Virus record (IMG/VR): IMGVR_UViG_3300049827_000089
Location: 1 to 48,362 of that record
DNA length: 48,362 nucleotides
Strand: one strand, 5' to 3'
Source of the DNA: a virus
Part shown: piece by piece, positions 37,254-45,717 of the stretch
Position numbering within the stretch: the stretch's first letter is position 1
How the letters are laid out: each line of letters begins with the position of its first letter
Translations under genes and position numbers: made by a program
Notes under the pieces: model-generated
What the model was told of the DNA's origin: nothing
Database searches by the model: none
Seen by the model: the letters and a program-made list of their open reading frames with translations, nothing else

Positions 37254-37829
37254 TTATACGCTTCCGTACCATAAACCAAACTCTACATTATACGTAGTCC
37301 CAGGCTGTACTGTAAAACTATACGATATAGCTGTATAACCAGCATTGGTATTTGTATTAGCCACTCTTGTACCATTTAAGTTTATAAACGAATAAATAGG
37401 TTGACAAGGGCCTAAGCCATATCCATTACTAAAAGCTGTTACTGTACAAGTACTTCTACCTCTAGCATATATAACACCATTACCACCAAAAGTTAGGAAT
37501 GTACCTGCGTTTGTACCTCTCTCTGAGTTTGTGATGTTATAACCTGCGTTACCACCACCCCCATAAGGGCCATAATAGTACCCTCCTACATCTTGTCCTT
37601 CTAATTGACCATAAGTATCCATAGACATAGAACAGCCATCATATAGCTGCCCTGTGTTCTGAGAATAGTTTATGATTGCAGGAGGCAAGGCATACCCATA
37701 GAACTCAGATAAAGAGTCTGGCGTAGACTTACTCAATAGTGAACTCAATCCTCTTAAATTGGATGTAGACACATTCAGTTCGGTACGAACAGCTCCTATG
37801 CTTATTGCTCCACTAGAAGGTAATGGCAT
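37254..37829 (-). CDS. Virion adsorption/fibre-associated protein
   Basis: The 191-residue protein begins MPLPSSGAISIGAVRTELNV ... LRGLSS ... PDSLSEFYGYA, a typical N-terminus of small fibre or tip proteins. After it comes a Gly/Tyr/Asn-rich region (GGYYYGPYGGGGNAGYN) and a beta-sandwich end (YSFTVQPGTTYNVEFGLWYG). Confidence 0.7.
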   Translation of the reverse strand: MPLPSSGAISIGAVRTELNVSTSNLRGLSSLLSKSTPDSLSEFYGYALPPAIINYSQNTGQLYDGCSMSMDTYGQLEGQDVGGYYYGPYGGGGNAGYNITNSERGTNAGTFLTFGGNGVIYARGRSTCTVTAFSNGYGLGPCQPIYSFINLNGTRVANTNTNAGYTAISYSFTVQPGTTYNVEFGLWYGSV

Positions 37830-37830
37830 A

Positions 37831-38103
37831 CTATACTGAAGGTTGATTTAATGCTGCTTCTTCATTCATTTGAGCTGCTGTTTTTACCCACTCATTTGTG
37901 AACGCTGCTGCAACGATTTCATCTTTAGAACCTGGAATAGATTGACCAGCTGCTAAGAATTTTTCTACTGCCAACTTTACGATTTCATCTACAGCAATTC
38001 TTGCTCTTTCTTTCATAGCATTCTCTACCCAATCTTGAGGGTCTAATGCTACATACTCCATACCTTTTTTTTCTGTCTCTGTTAATGTTACTGTGTAATT
38101 CAT
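37831..38103 (-). CDS. Conserved small protein in fibre region
   Basis: The 90-residue helical protein has LTETEKKGMEYVALDPQDWV ... NAMKERARIAVDEIV. The pattern TxTExExxALxYxxxDPxxWxxNxxxxRAxxAxxEI is shared by short proteins beside phage tail genes. Function unknown. Confidence 0.7.
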   Translation of the reverse strand: MNYTVTLTETEKKGMEYVALDPQDWVENAMKERARIAVDEIVKLAVEKFLAAGQSIPGSKDEIVAAAFTNEWVKTAAQMNEEAALNQPSV

Positions 38104-38123
38104 ATATTTTATTTGTTATTATT

Positions 38124-39065
38124 TTATCCTACTAAATATCCACTAAATGAACTCCAATCGTCTCCGTGTATTGGAATTTGTATTCCAGTTGAATTTATTA
38201 AAAATATATAGTCTCCAGCATTTAAATACAATGAAGTAGTATAAACGACATTGCTCCAAGAAACTGAAGTATAGTAAGGACTAAAGTGAATATTATGTCC
38301 AGATGTCGGAGCACCGCCATTTTTCCTTAAAGAAATAGCACCATTCTGTAAATTACCATAAACTATTGTATAAAAATTAAATTGATATACTCCAGCTACA
38401 GGAGCTGTAAATCTACCATTTGATGTATTATAATGACCTCCTATATTATATTCTGTCGCATCAAATATAAGTGTATCATTATTATTTACATACCAAAATC
38501 CATTTACTGAATTATATGCTCTGAATGCAGGTTGAGATGGGGTTGTAACAACGCCACTTGAATTTATTCTCATTCTTTCGGTAGCAGTACCACCGCCAGC
38601 AGTACCAGTATTAAAAATTAATGTAGATGAAGTAAATGCTATGTTTCTCAAACCACCACCAGTTGAATAGTTTGTTAATTCAATAGTATCTGATATGCCA
38701 GCATCTTGTACTACAAATGATTTATTTGTACCATCTACTACATTAAATTTACCCCAAGGACTCGCAGTACCAATTCCCACTCTACCACCTCCAGTAGCCA
38801 TTATAATATTTGCATTAAATGTGCTATTAAGGAATAAAGCATTCCCATCTATAGATAATCTGTCTCCTGTGCTAGCTGGCCTTATTCTACCATTACCTGC
38901 AAATTGAACTAATGGGCCTGAAGAAACAGAACTATTAGGTATAATAGATATTGTACCTGTAGGCTGAGTACCTTCAGAAAAAGAAGTTGTACCTATACCC
39001 ACATTCCCATTGTCTAGGACTGTTATTGCGTTTGGAAATCTACTAAGTTCACGATTTTGTCCCAT
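38124..39065 (-). CDS. Tail fibre with C1q-like head domain
   Basis: The 313-residue protein has an N-terminal NVGIGT-type shaft. The C-terminal ~135 residues (FDATEYNIGGHYNTSNGRFT, APVAGVYQFNFYTIV, YLNAGDYIFLINSTG, WSSFSGYLVG) match the C1q/TNF jelly-roll found as trimeric binding heads. Probable receptor-binding tip. It shares one base with the next gene. Confidence 0.83.
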   Translation of the reverse strand: MGQNRELSRFPNAITVLDNGNVGIGTTSFSEGTQPTGTISIIPNSSVSSGPLVQFAGNGRIRPASTGDRLSIDGNALFLNSTFNANIIMATGGGRVGIGTASPWGKFNVVDGTNKSFVVQDAGISDTIELTNYSTGGGLRNIAFTSSTLIFNTGTAGGGTATERMRINSSGVVTTPSQPAFRAYNSVNGFWYVNNNDTLIFDATEYNIGGHYNTSNGRFTAPVAGVYQFNFYTIVYGNLQNGAISLRKNGGAPTSGHNIHFSPYYTSVSWSNVVYTTSLYLNAGDYIFLINSTGIQIPIHGDDWSSFSGYLVG

Positions 39066-39388
39066 TATAATTCAGTTTTAGGATATTTTTGTTTTACAGC
39101 TAAACAATCTGCAATATATTTATCAATTTGCTCTTGGTCTCCCTTTACAATTCCATCTAAATAATCTGTAATAGGAGGATATTCTGCTCTTCTTTTATCT
39201 GCATAAGTTGGTTCAAAAATAACAGCAGGTGCATTTAAATTGTCAATATTCCATTGAACCATATCATCTAAGTCCTGTTCAGTATCATTAGCTAATATGC
39301 AATTAAATGTATGCTCTACCCCATCTACTGTAGTTACTATTTTATAGTATTTTTCTCCTAATTGCTCTTTTGTATAAACTAAACTCAT
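39065..39388 (-). CDS. Tail-fibre-associated small protein
   Basis: The 107-residue acidic protein has DKRRAEYPPITDYLDGIVKG and CLAVKQKYPK, a motif common in small proteins encoded next to tail fibres (RRAxYPPIxDxLDxxxKG...K). Possibly fibre assembly. Confidence 0.7.
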   Translation of the reverse strand: MSLVYTKEQLGEKYYKIVTTVDGVEHTFNCILANDTEQDLDDMVQWNIDNLNAPAVIFEPTYADKRRAEYPPITDYLDGIVKGDQEQIDKYIADCLAVKQKYPKTEL

Positions 39389-39398
39389 ATTAATATAT

Positions 39399-41618
39399 TT
39401 ATGCGGTTGGTCTTGTTCTTACTGCAAACACTCCATAATTTGCTGTTGAACCATAGTTACTAGTCCACGTATACCCTCCATTACCACCAGTATAACTTAA
39501 AACTCCTGTAGCACCAGAAGTAGATTGTCCTATTAGTAATGTATATCCAGCTCCACAAAGCCACATAGCACAAACACCATTTACAAAATTGTTTACTATT
39601 ACAAGTCCTGAAAAGTTTGGGAAAGGTATTGTTCCACCATTTGCAATTGAAATTGCAACTGATGTATCTAATTGATAATTATCTGTAGGTACATTGCTAA
39701 ATCTTAAATTACCTCCATTTGTAATACGAACTCTTTCTATATCTGCACCAGTTCTAAATGCAACAAATCCATTAGATATATTACCAGCAGATAAAATAGC
39801 ACTTCCTGCATCTGCTCCTCTTTCATTGCCTGATAAATAAATATGTCCACCTCTTCCGCTTCCATCTCCACCTGCACCACATATAGCTAAATATCCATCA
39901 TCACTACCATCAGAGGTATTAATTGTAATATTATTATTTCTTGCTAATGTTAATAATCCAGTTGTATTAGCTGTGCCAATACCTACATTCCCACCAAATG
40001 CATTTAAAGATAATGGCGCAGTGCTTCCTTGATTATAGCAAGCTTGTATATATGTCCAGTTTGCTCCAGCATAACCTATTGATAAACCTAAATTAGAATC
40101 AGTATAATACTTAATTCTTAATCTTGAATAATCATAAGCTTGTTGAGCATTTGTAGCCGCTATTGCACTTCCAACTGCAGGTACTGCTATATCTAATGGC
40201 CCTACTGGAGCACTTGTACCAATTCCTACATTACCTACATTGGTAATGCGCATTCTTTCGGCGTTATTAGTTCCAAAAACAAATGCAGCATTTGCTCTAT
40301 TATATAAATAACCTATATTATCAGTTGCTAATGAAAATCCTTGAGCTAAAGTAATATGGTTGTTTGTTTGACCATTTGAATATAAATTAAATTGCGGCCC
40401 ATTACCTGATGTTGCAGACAATCTTATAAAACCACCTCTTACTTCTAATAAGTCATTTGGAGTATTTGTTCCTATACCTACATTAGTTCCGTTATCAAAT
40501 ATTTGGCTATTCCCTAAAGTTCCTGAAGCAGCCCATTTAGAAATATAGTTTGTAGTACCTGAACCACCCACGCCTGTGAATGCGCCAACTGTATAGTTGT
40601 ATGCAACCACCTCCACAATATCATTCACCACACACGCTGTACCTAAAACTATAGAAGTTCCATTAGTCGCAGTAAATTCTGCGGCAGCTAATTTAGCACC
40701 ATTATAAAACACATCTACAAATCCTACAGAGTAGTTAACAGTAAATGTAGTCTGACCAGCCGTAGCTGTAAATGCAGTTGTCTGTCTTAAGCTATTATTA
40801 GCTATGAATTGTCCACCATATTTGTAGACTTCTACAACATCGTTAACAACAGCAGCAGCTGTCAATACAACTGTTGAACCATTGCTAGCTGTAAACTCAG
40901 TAGCGTTGTCTAACTTAACACCATTCAAAAATACATCCACCATACCTACAGTGTAACCACCAGTAATAGTAAATGTAGTTTGAGAAGCAGTAGCTGTAAA
41001 CTTCTGTACTACTCTTGTAGAAACAGATGATGTATCTACTACCCAAGTTCTATTCGCACTTAAGTCGTATGTAGTTCCGTTTATAGTTATTGTTCTAGCG
41101 TTAGTCACAGGAGTATATCCTAGTGCGCCAGTAACATCTGTATCTAATAAAGTAATATCACCAGTACGCGTATTGAAGCTAGATAAACCAGCTACGATTG
41201 TCCAACTTCTATTTGCAGACAAATCAAACGTAGTGCCATTAATCGTAAGTGTACGTGCATTTGTTACAGGCGTGTATCCTAAAGCTGTAGTTACATCTGA
41301 ACTGCTTAAAGTTATCGCACCTGTTCTTGTATTGAAAGAAGATACACCTGATACGATAGACCAGCTTCTATCAGCCGATAAATCAAATGTAGTTCCATTG
41401 ATTGTAATTGTTCTTGTCGTAGGAACATAAGCACTTAATCCAGCAGGAGCTACAAAGTCTGTACCTGCAACAGCAGCTACTAACTTACCACTAGAGTCCG
41501 CCTTCAGCATAGAACTTGTTACAGTCGTTTGCGTAAACGAAGCAGGAACAGTAATGTTTCCACTACCATCGTAGGTTATTAAATAACTTAACTGACCTGT
41601 ATTTCTAGTATATCCCAT
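39399..41618 (-). CDS. Large tail fibre with internal repeats
   Basis: The 739-residue protein has about 2.4 copies of a ~53-residue unit (ITINGTTFDLSANRSW ... FNTRTGAITL ... ALGYTPVTNAR) at residues ~69-195. Next come two copies of a TATAGQTTFTVNYxVGxVDVF module, then NVGIGT-rich beta shaft. No S74 or C1q domain; the C-terminus (YTWTSNYGSTANYGVFAVRT) is a small beta domain. Probably a trimeric fibre. Confidence 0.82.
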   Translation of the reverse strand: MGYTRNTGQLSYLITYDGSGNITVPASFTQTTVTSSMLKADSSGKLVAAVAGTDFVAPAGLSAYVPTTRTITINGTTFDLSADRSWSIVSGVSSFNTRTGAITLSSSDVTTALGYTPVTNARTLTINGTTFDLSANRSWTIVAGLSSFNTRTGDITLLDTDVTGALGYTPVTNARTITINGTTYDLSANRTWVVDTSSVSTRVVQKFTATASQTTFTITGGYTVGMVDVFLNGVKLDNATEFTASNGSTVVLTAAAVVNDVVEVYKYGGQFIANNSLRQTTAFTATAGQTTFTVNYSVGFVDVFYNGAKLAAAEFTATNGTSIVLGTACVVNDIVEVVAYNYTVGAFTGVGGSGTTNYISKWAASGTLGNSQIFDNGTNVGIGTNTPNDLLEVRGGFIRLSATSGNGPQFNLYSNGQTNNHITLAQGFSLATDNIGYLYNRANAAFVFGTNNAERMRITNVGNVGIGTSAPVGPLDIAVPAVGSAIAATNAQQAYDYSRLRIKYYTDSNLGLSIGYAGANWTYIQACYNQGSTAPLSLNAFGGNVGIGTANTTGLLTLARNNNITINTSDGSDDGYLAICGAGGDGSGRGGHIYLSGNERGADAGSAILSAGNISNGFVAFRTGADIERVRITNGGNLRFSNVPTDNYQLDTSVAISIANGGTIPFPNFSGLVIVNNFVNGVCAMWLCGAGYTLLIGQSTSGATGVLSYTGGNGGYTWTSNYGSTANYGVFAVRTRPTA
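41030..41414 (-). repeat. Tandem ~160-bp coding repeat in fibre gene
   Basis: About 2.4 diverged copies of the unit described in the fibre gene (NGTTFDLSANRSW ... GYTPVTNA). DNA copies differ mostly at third positions, suggesting older duplication kept by selection on the protein. Confidence 0.75.
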
Positions 41619-41619
41619 T

Positions 41620-43410
41620 TTAGATTAAATTATTTCGTTTTAATATGTCACGAAGTTCGTTATTTTCCTTCTTTAATTCTTTGATAGCCTCAATAAACAA
41701 TCCACCCATATTACCATAAGCTACATTCAAATGACCTTTATCATTCTCATTTACAACCTCTGGTACAACAACCTGAGTTTCTTGTGCAATAACTCCTATA
41801 TGGAATTTATCGTCTTCCATATCTGTTCTTTGGTATCTTACACCTCTTAAAGCTAATACTTTACTTAACGCACTTTCTATTGTACTTACATTCTTTTTAA
41901 CTCTAGCATCTGAGAATGCTGTCACATCGCCTACAGCTGTGATGTTATTACCAAACTGAGCGTTGTTGTTTTCTAGATTTATTTCTAAAGGCCAATATCC
42001 GTTAAACGTAGCCCAAGTTGTTGAGTTATTTCCATTACCCCTTAATACATAGAATATATTAGAGTTAACGTGAATCATAGCTGACCTATGGTCTGTATCT
42101 TGGAAATATATTGTAGGATTATTGTTATTTATAGTAAAGCTACTTCCAATAGTATTTGTGATATAAGAACTAGGATTAGATGCAAGGTAGTAAGTACTAT
42201 TATCGTAAGATATAGTTGTACCTGAAATCTTCACAAATCCTGTACCATTCAATGCAGGCTGGCCACCTAATCCAGCCAATGTATATGTAGGTATATTTAA
42301 TGTTGCACCTGTTAAAGTTGCAGCACCTGAACTACCTGTTACTGTTAAAGTAAGTGCGTTCTGCTTATTATTAAATGTCGTCCAGTTAGCTGATGTTAAA
42401 AATCCATTTTGGCTACCTGTAGCAGCAGGCATAGAAAATACACCTGTGTTTGAATCGTAAGCCATAGGAGCTGTAGCAGAGAATGCAGCTTTACTTGCAC
42501 CACCACCTATGCCATTTGCAACCACAGTTAAAATAGTTCCCTCTGGTATTCCTGAAGCTAAAGTGATACTTGTACCATTAGTAGCTGTAAACTCAGCAGG
42601 AGCCATCTTGGAACCATTATAGAATACTTCTACGCTACCTACAGTATAGTTTACTGTGAATACACTTTGGTTAGCTGTAGCTGTAAAGACAGTCTCTGTT
42701 CTTGTAGGAATATTAGCTGCATCAGCAGGAGTATATCCTAGCCATCCAGCTATTGTTTTATTCACCCATAATGTTCCATTATATCCTAAGATATGACCAT
42801 TAACAGGAGTAGTTGTTTTTAAATCAATATCGTGAATTTCATTAAGCTCAAATCCATTCTGTACCTTCACAAAAATCTCACCATTGTTAGCGTTGATTCT
42901 TGTAACAATACCTATAAAAACTAAGTGAGCAGGAGCATAAGGCTTGTTAGTCAAACCATATATTAAGTTACCATCAGTACCTAACCATACAGGGTCACCT
43001 GCATTAGTAGCTCCTGTAGTATTTAAGCCTGCCAATAACCCTTCTGTAATAACATTCCCAATCCCATTGTTAGATAGGTTAGACTCTATAAGACCCATTG
43101 TCTTAGATGATGTAGCTTCAGATGCGTTAGAGGCCTTGCCAACTATCATATTTGTGCCATCCGCACTTGTAACATAAACAGCTTGTCCTTTTGTTAAAGC
43201 AACACCAGCTTTTACAGCGTGCTTTACAGTAGATGTAAAACCAGCAGGCAAGGAACCTATACCCAAATCATTGTACAATTCTAAAGCAGTTCTGAAATCT
43301 ACATTGCCAGAAGCATCAAGTACTAAAAACTTATCAGTATTTGTACCAGCATTAGCTACAGAGTTAGCTGTAATTGTACCATTAAATATGGCATTACTTT
43401 GAAACTTCAT
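41620..43410 (-). CDS. Tail fibre/spike with S74 intramolecular chaperone
   Basis: The 596-residue protein has a C-terminal ~100 residues FSDARVKKNVSTIESALSKV ... HIGVIAQETQ ... PEVV ... YGNMGGLFIEAIKELKKEN, the peptidase S74 chaperone domain. The catalytic Ser (SDAR) and the Lys after it (VKKN) are kept, so self-cleavage after trimer folding is expected. Residues ~255-310 hold a TATANQSVFTVNYTVGSVEV module also present in the neighbouring large fibre. Confidence 0.88.
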   Translation of the reverse strand: MKFQSNAIFNGTITANSVANAGTNTDKFLVLDASGNVDFRTALELYNDLGIGSLPAGFTSTVKHAVKAGVALTKGQAVYVTSADGTNMIVGKASNASEATSSKTMGLIESNLSNNGIGNVITEGLLAGLNTTGATNAGDPVWLGTDGNLIYGLTNKPYAPAHLVFIGIVTRINANNGEIFVKVQNGFELNEIHDIDLKTTTPVNGHILGYNGTLWVNKTIAGWLGYTPADAANIPTRTETVFTATANQSVFTVNYTVGSVEVFYNGSKMAPAEFTATNGTSITLASGIPEGTILTVVANGIGGGASKAAFSATAPMAYDSNTGVFSMPAATGSQNGFLTSANWTTFNNKQNALTLTVTGSSGAATLTGATLNIPTYTLAGLGGQPALNGTGFVKISGTTISYDNSTYYLASNPSSYITNTIGSSFTINNNNPTIYFQDTDHRSAMIHVNSNIFYVLRGNGNNSTTWATFNGYWPLEINLENNNAQFGNNITAVGDVTAFSDARVKKNVSTIESALSKVLALRGVRYQRTDMEDDKFHIGVIAQETQVVVPEVVNENDKGHLNVAYGNMGGLFIEAIKELKKENNELRDILKRNNLI

Positions 43411-43413
43411 TTA

Positions 43414-44508
43414 TTATTTTTTAATAACTACACGATATGCATTTAATGCAGGAGCTGTTGCAAAACTAACTGTTACTACTGAAGTAGAAGTCATTACAAC
43501 ATCTGCATATACTTGTTCATATGTAGAGTTATCATATATTAAAACTATTACATCTCTTGTTCCCAAGTTATGTGTTAGAGTAAAACTTGTAGCACTTGCG
43601 TTACCTACGTTTGCAGAATATCCACCAACAGCATTATTAAGGTATGTAACCAATTTAAGCGGAGTGATGTATGCTGTATCGTTTGTGCCAGTGTTAGTCT
43701 CAGCTTGAGTAGCTATTCTAGAAACACCTAATACAGTTTCTGTAGCTTGGTCTCTATTTACTTCCAACTGAACCCAATCTGCAGCATTTGTAGTAGAAGC
43801 ATTGTCAATCTCAGCAATAATTACATCACCTACATTGAACGTTACACCGCCTGTTGTACCTGCTACAGTTACATACCAGTAATCACCTTTCTTAGTACCT
43901 GCTACAGGAGTAGAACCTACAGGGAATGTACCGCTAGATGCATTCCATCCTCCTTCTAAATTACCTAATCCACCTATATTTGTATCTATATAAGACTTAA
44001 CTGCAGAAGAAGTAGCTAGTGTAGTTGAGCTAGCATTTGCTAAATCAGTTACAATTGTTACTGTAGAAACATTTGCTGTTGCACCTGAAACGTTACCTAA
44101 AACTCTAAGGTCTGCAATTTGTGCAAGTTTAGCCAAAGTAACTTGGTTATCGCCTAACTTAATTGTAGTTACAGCTCCGTCATTCAACTTAGCTGTAGTG
44201 ATACCTAAATCTTTAACACGAACTGTATCCGCATTAACTTCAATGGTAGCATTATCTACATTCACATCTAACGTAACATCTCCTGTCGTTCCACCGCCAG
44301 TTAAACCGCTTCCTGCAATAACAGAAGTGATATCACCTGTAAGGTCAATCCAAGTAGTACCGTTGTATAAGAATAGTTTTTTAACACCAGTTGTGGTATC
44401 AAAATAAATCTGGCCTTGTACAGGGCTAGATGGATTACCAGCATTGTTATGTACTGCGACATTTACAATCTGGTTTTTGTTCAAGTCAATGTTAGTAAGA
44501 AATTTCAT
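43414..44508 (-). CDS. Tail fibre / adaptor protein
   Basis: The 364-residue protein begins MKFLTNIDLNKNQIVNVAVH and has QGQIYFDTTTGVKKLFLYNG, then Thr/Asn/Val-rich repeats and a C-terminal HNLGTRDVIVLIYDNS module. The start (NxDLxxNQIxN) is characteristic of proximal fibre proteins. Probably links distal fibres to the tail. Confidence 0.78.
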   Translation of the reverse strand: MKFLTNIDLNKNQIVNVAVHNNAGNPSSPVQGQIYFDTTTGVKKLFLYNGTTWIDLTGDITSVIAGSGLTGGGTTGDVTLDVNVDNATIEVNADTVRVKDLGITTAKLNDGAVTTIKLGDNQVTLAKLAQIADLRVLGNVSGATANVSTVTIVTDLANASSTTLATSSAVKSYIDTNIGGLGNLEGGWNASSGTFPVGSTPVAGTKKGDYWYVTVAGTTGGVTFNVGDVIIAEIDNASTTNAADWVQLEVNRDQATETVLGVSRIATQAETNTGTNDTAYITPLKLVTYLNNAVGGYSANVGNASATSFTLTHNLGTRDVIVLIYDNSTYEQVYADVVMTSTSVVTVSFATAPALNAYRVVIKK

Positions 44509-44514
44509 CTTGTT

Positions 44515-45129
44515 TTAGTTTAAGTAGGCTTTACCACTAATTGCAGCAGTAAAAGTTATTGTTAGTTGATTTAGTGAATTATATTTTACTTCTCCCATAA
44601 TAATATCATTAGACGTATCTACAATATTTATGGCAGCATATTTATTTAAATTGTGTACTACTGTCCAAGTATCACTTGCTACTTGTTGGTCGTGCACATA
44701 GTTTTCTCTTGTCTGTGTTTGGATATAACTAAGGTCAAGATTAACATTTACGCTAGTGCCTGTAAAGTCTGTTGAACCAGTTAAACCAAGCCCTAAATTC
44801 AATGGTGTAACTTTGAATACGTATGGAGATACTGTATTAATGCTAGAAGTTACCACTATATCGCTATATATTGGGCTTAACTTGCCATAGTCGTACAAGT
44901 TCACCTTCGCGCTTAATCTCTCTACAACCTTGTCTAGTTTACTATTACCTACATAATAATTATCAGCCCACTCAACAGCTTTCTTGTACAAAAAGATTAT
45001 ATCTCTCTCATAATCAAGTAGTTCGCTGTCTTCAGAGAACATATCGTCATAAGCTACTGAGCCTAGTCTATAAAGGGTTTTATCCGCCTTTAAGAGAATA
45101 TCTGATATTTCGGTTATAGTATAACCCAT
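44515..45129 (-). CDS. Virion structural protein, tail-fibre region
   Basis: The 204-residue protein has an N-terminal half with a helical segment (AVEWADNYYVGNSKLDKVVE), then a C-terminal module (TWTVVHNLNKYAAINIVD ... GEVKYNSLNQLTITFTAAIS), a small beta module found at fibre attachment proteins. It overlaps the upstream gene by one base. Confidence 0.7.
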   Translation of the reverse strand: MGYTITEISDILLKADKTLYRLGSVAYDDMFSEDSELLDYERDIIFLYKKAVEWADNYYVGNSKLDKVVERLSAKVNLYDYGKLSPIYSDIVVTSSINTVSPYVFKVTPLNLGLGLTGSTDFTGTSVNVNLDLSYIQTQTRENYVHDQQVASDTWTVVHNLNKYAAINIVDTSNDIIMGEVKYNSLNQLTITFTAAISGKAYLN

Positions 45130-45683
45130 TAGTAACCTATTTTAAGTGCATCAGAAATATACTTACCTCTATCAAGACAAGCCTGAGAAGCACCAATGTC
45201 TCCGTCAATACCAGCCTTTTTAGCTGATTCTTGCTCTATGAATAATCTCTGTAAGTCCTTTACGAATTTGTAGTCTTTCTCAAGACCTGTGCTAATAGCC
45301 ATCTTATTGGCATTAGAGAAGAACGCACTCATAATGTAGCAAATCAATACTACAAGTTCTGTCTTAGTGTATACGCTACCTGTCTGAGGTGAGCTAGAAG
45401 TAAGTGCTAATGTTATATTAAAAGCATAATCCTTGTCTATAAAGGGCACATTCTTGTCGTCTACGCCACTCAATGTAATGCTGTTACCTGAAGCAAAAGG
45501 CCATACGTATTGGTTATATGTAACACCATTTACCTTTAGATATGTACCATCTGATTTAACGATTGTAAGCTTTCTAGAAGAGAATGTATTTGTAGCCTCT
45601 ACATTATAGGTAGACGTATCAGTCACAATGAACTGACTGCAGTCTGCTCCTTGGGTAATGCTAATTGAGGTGATAAAAGGCAT
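45129..45683 (-). CDS. Virion structural protein
   Basis: I use the ATG at 45683 (184 residues, MPFITSISITQGADCSQFIV...). A TTG start six codons upstream exists but lies in the promoter-like region. The N-terminal beta domain (TSISITQGADCSxFxVTDTS, WPFASGNSITLSG) resembles small virion proteins preceding fibres in Bacteroidota phages; the C-terminus is helical. Confidence 0.7.
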   Translation of the reverse strand: MPFITSISITQGADCSQFIVTDTSTYNVEATNTFSSRKLTIVKSDGTYLKVNGVTYNQYVWPFASGNSITLSGVDDKNVPFIDKDYAFNITLALTSSSPQTGSVYTKTELVVLICYIMSAFFSNANKMAISTGLEKDYKFVKDLQRLFIEQESAKKAGIDGDIGASQACLDRGKYISDALKIGY

Positions 45684-45697
45684 ATTAAAACGTTTAC

Positions 45698-45706
45698 GCA
45701 AATATA
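45698..45706 (-). promoter_or_regulatory. Putative -7 promoter element TATATTTGC
   Basis: Minus-strand TATATTTGC, 14 bases before the ATG at 45683, followed by GTAAACG. One of five identical late-gene nonamers. Confidence 0.4.
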
Positions 45707-45717
45707 CCTAAAAACTC

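Noticed and set aside
35423-43410. Diversity-generating retroelement in the fibre region
   Set aside because: No reverse transcriptase gene and no template/variable repeat pair are visible.
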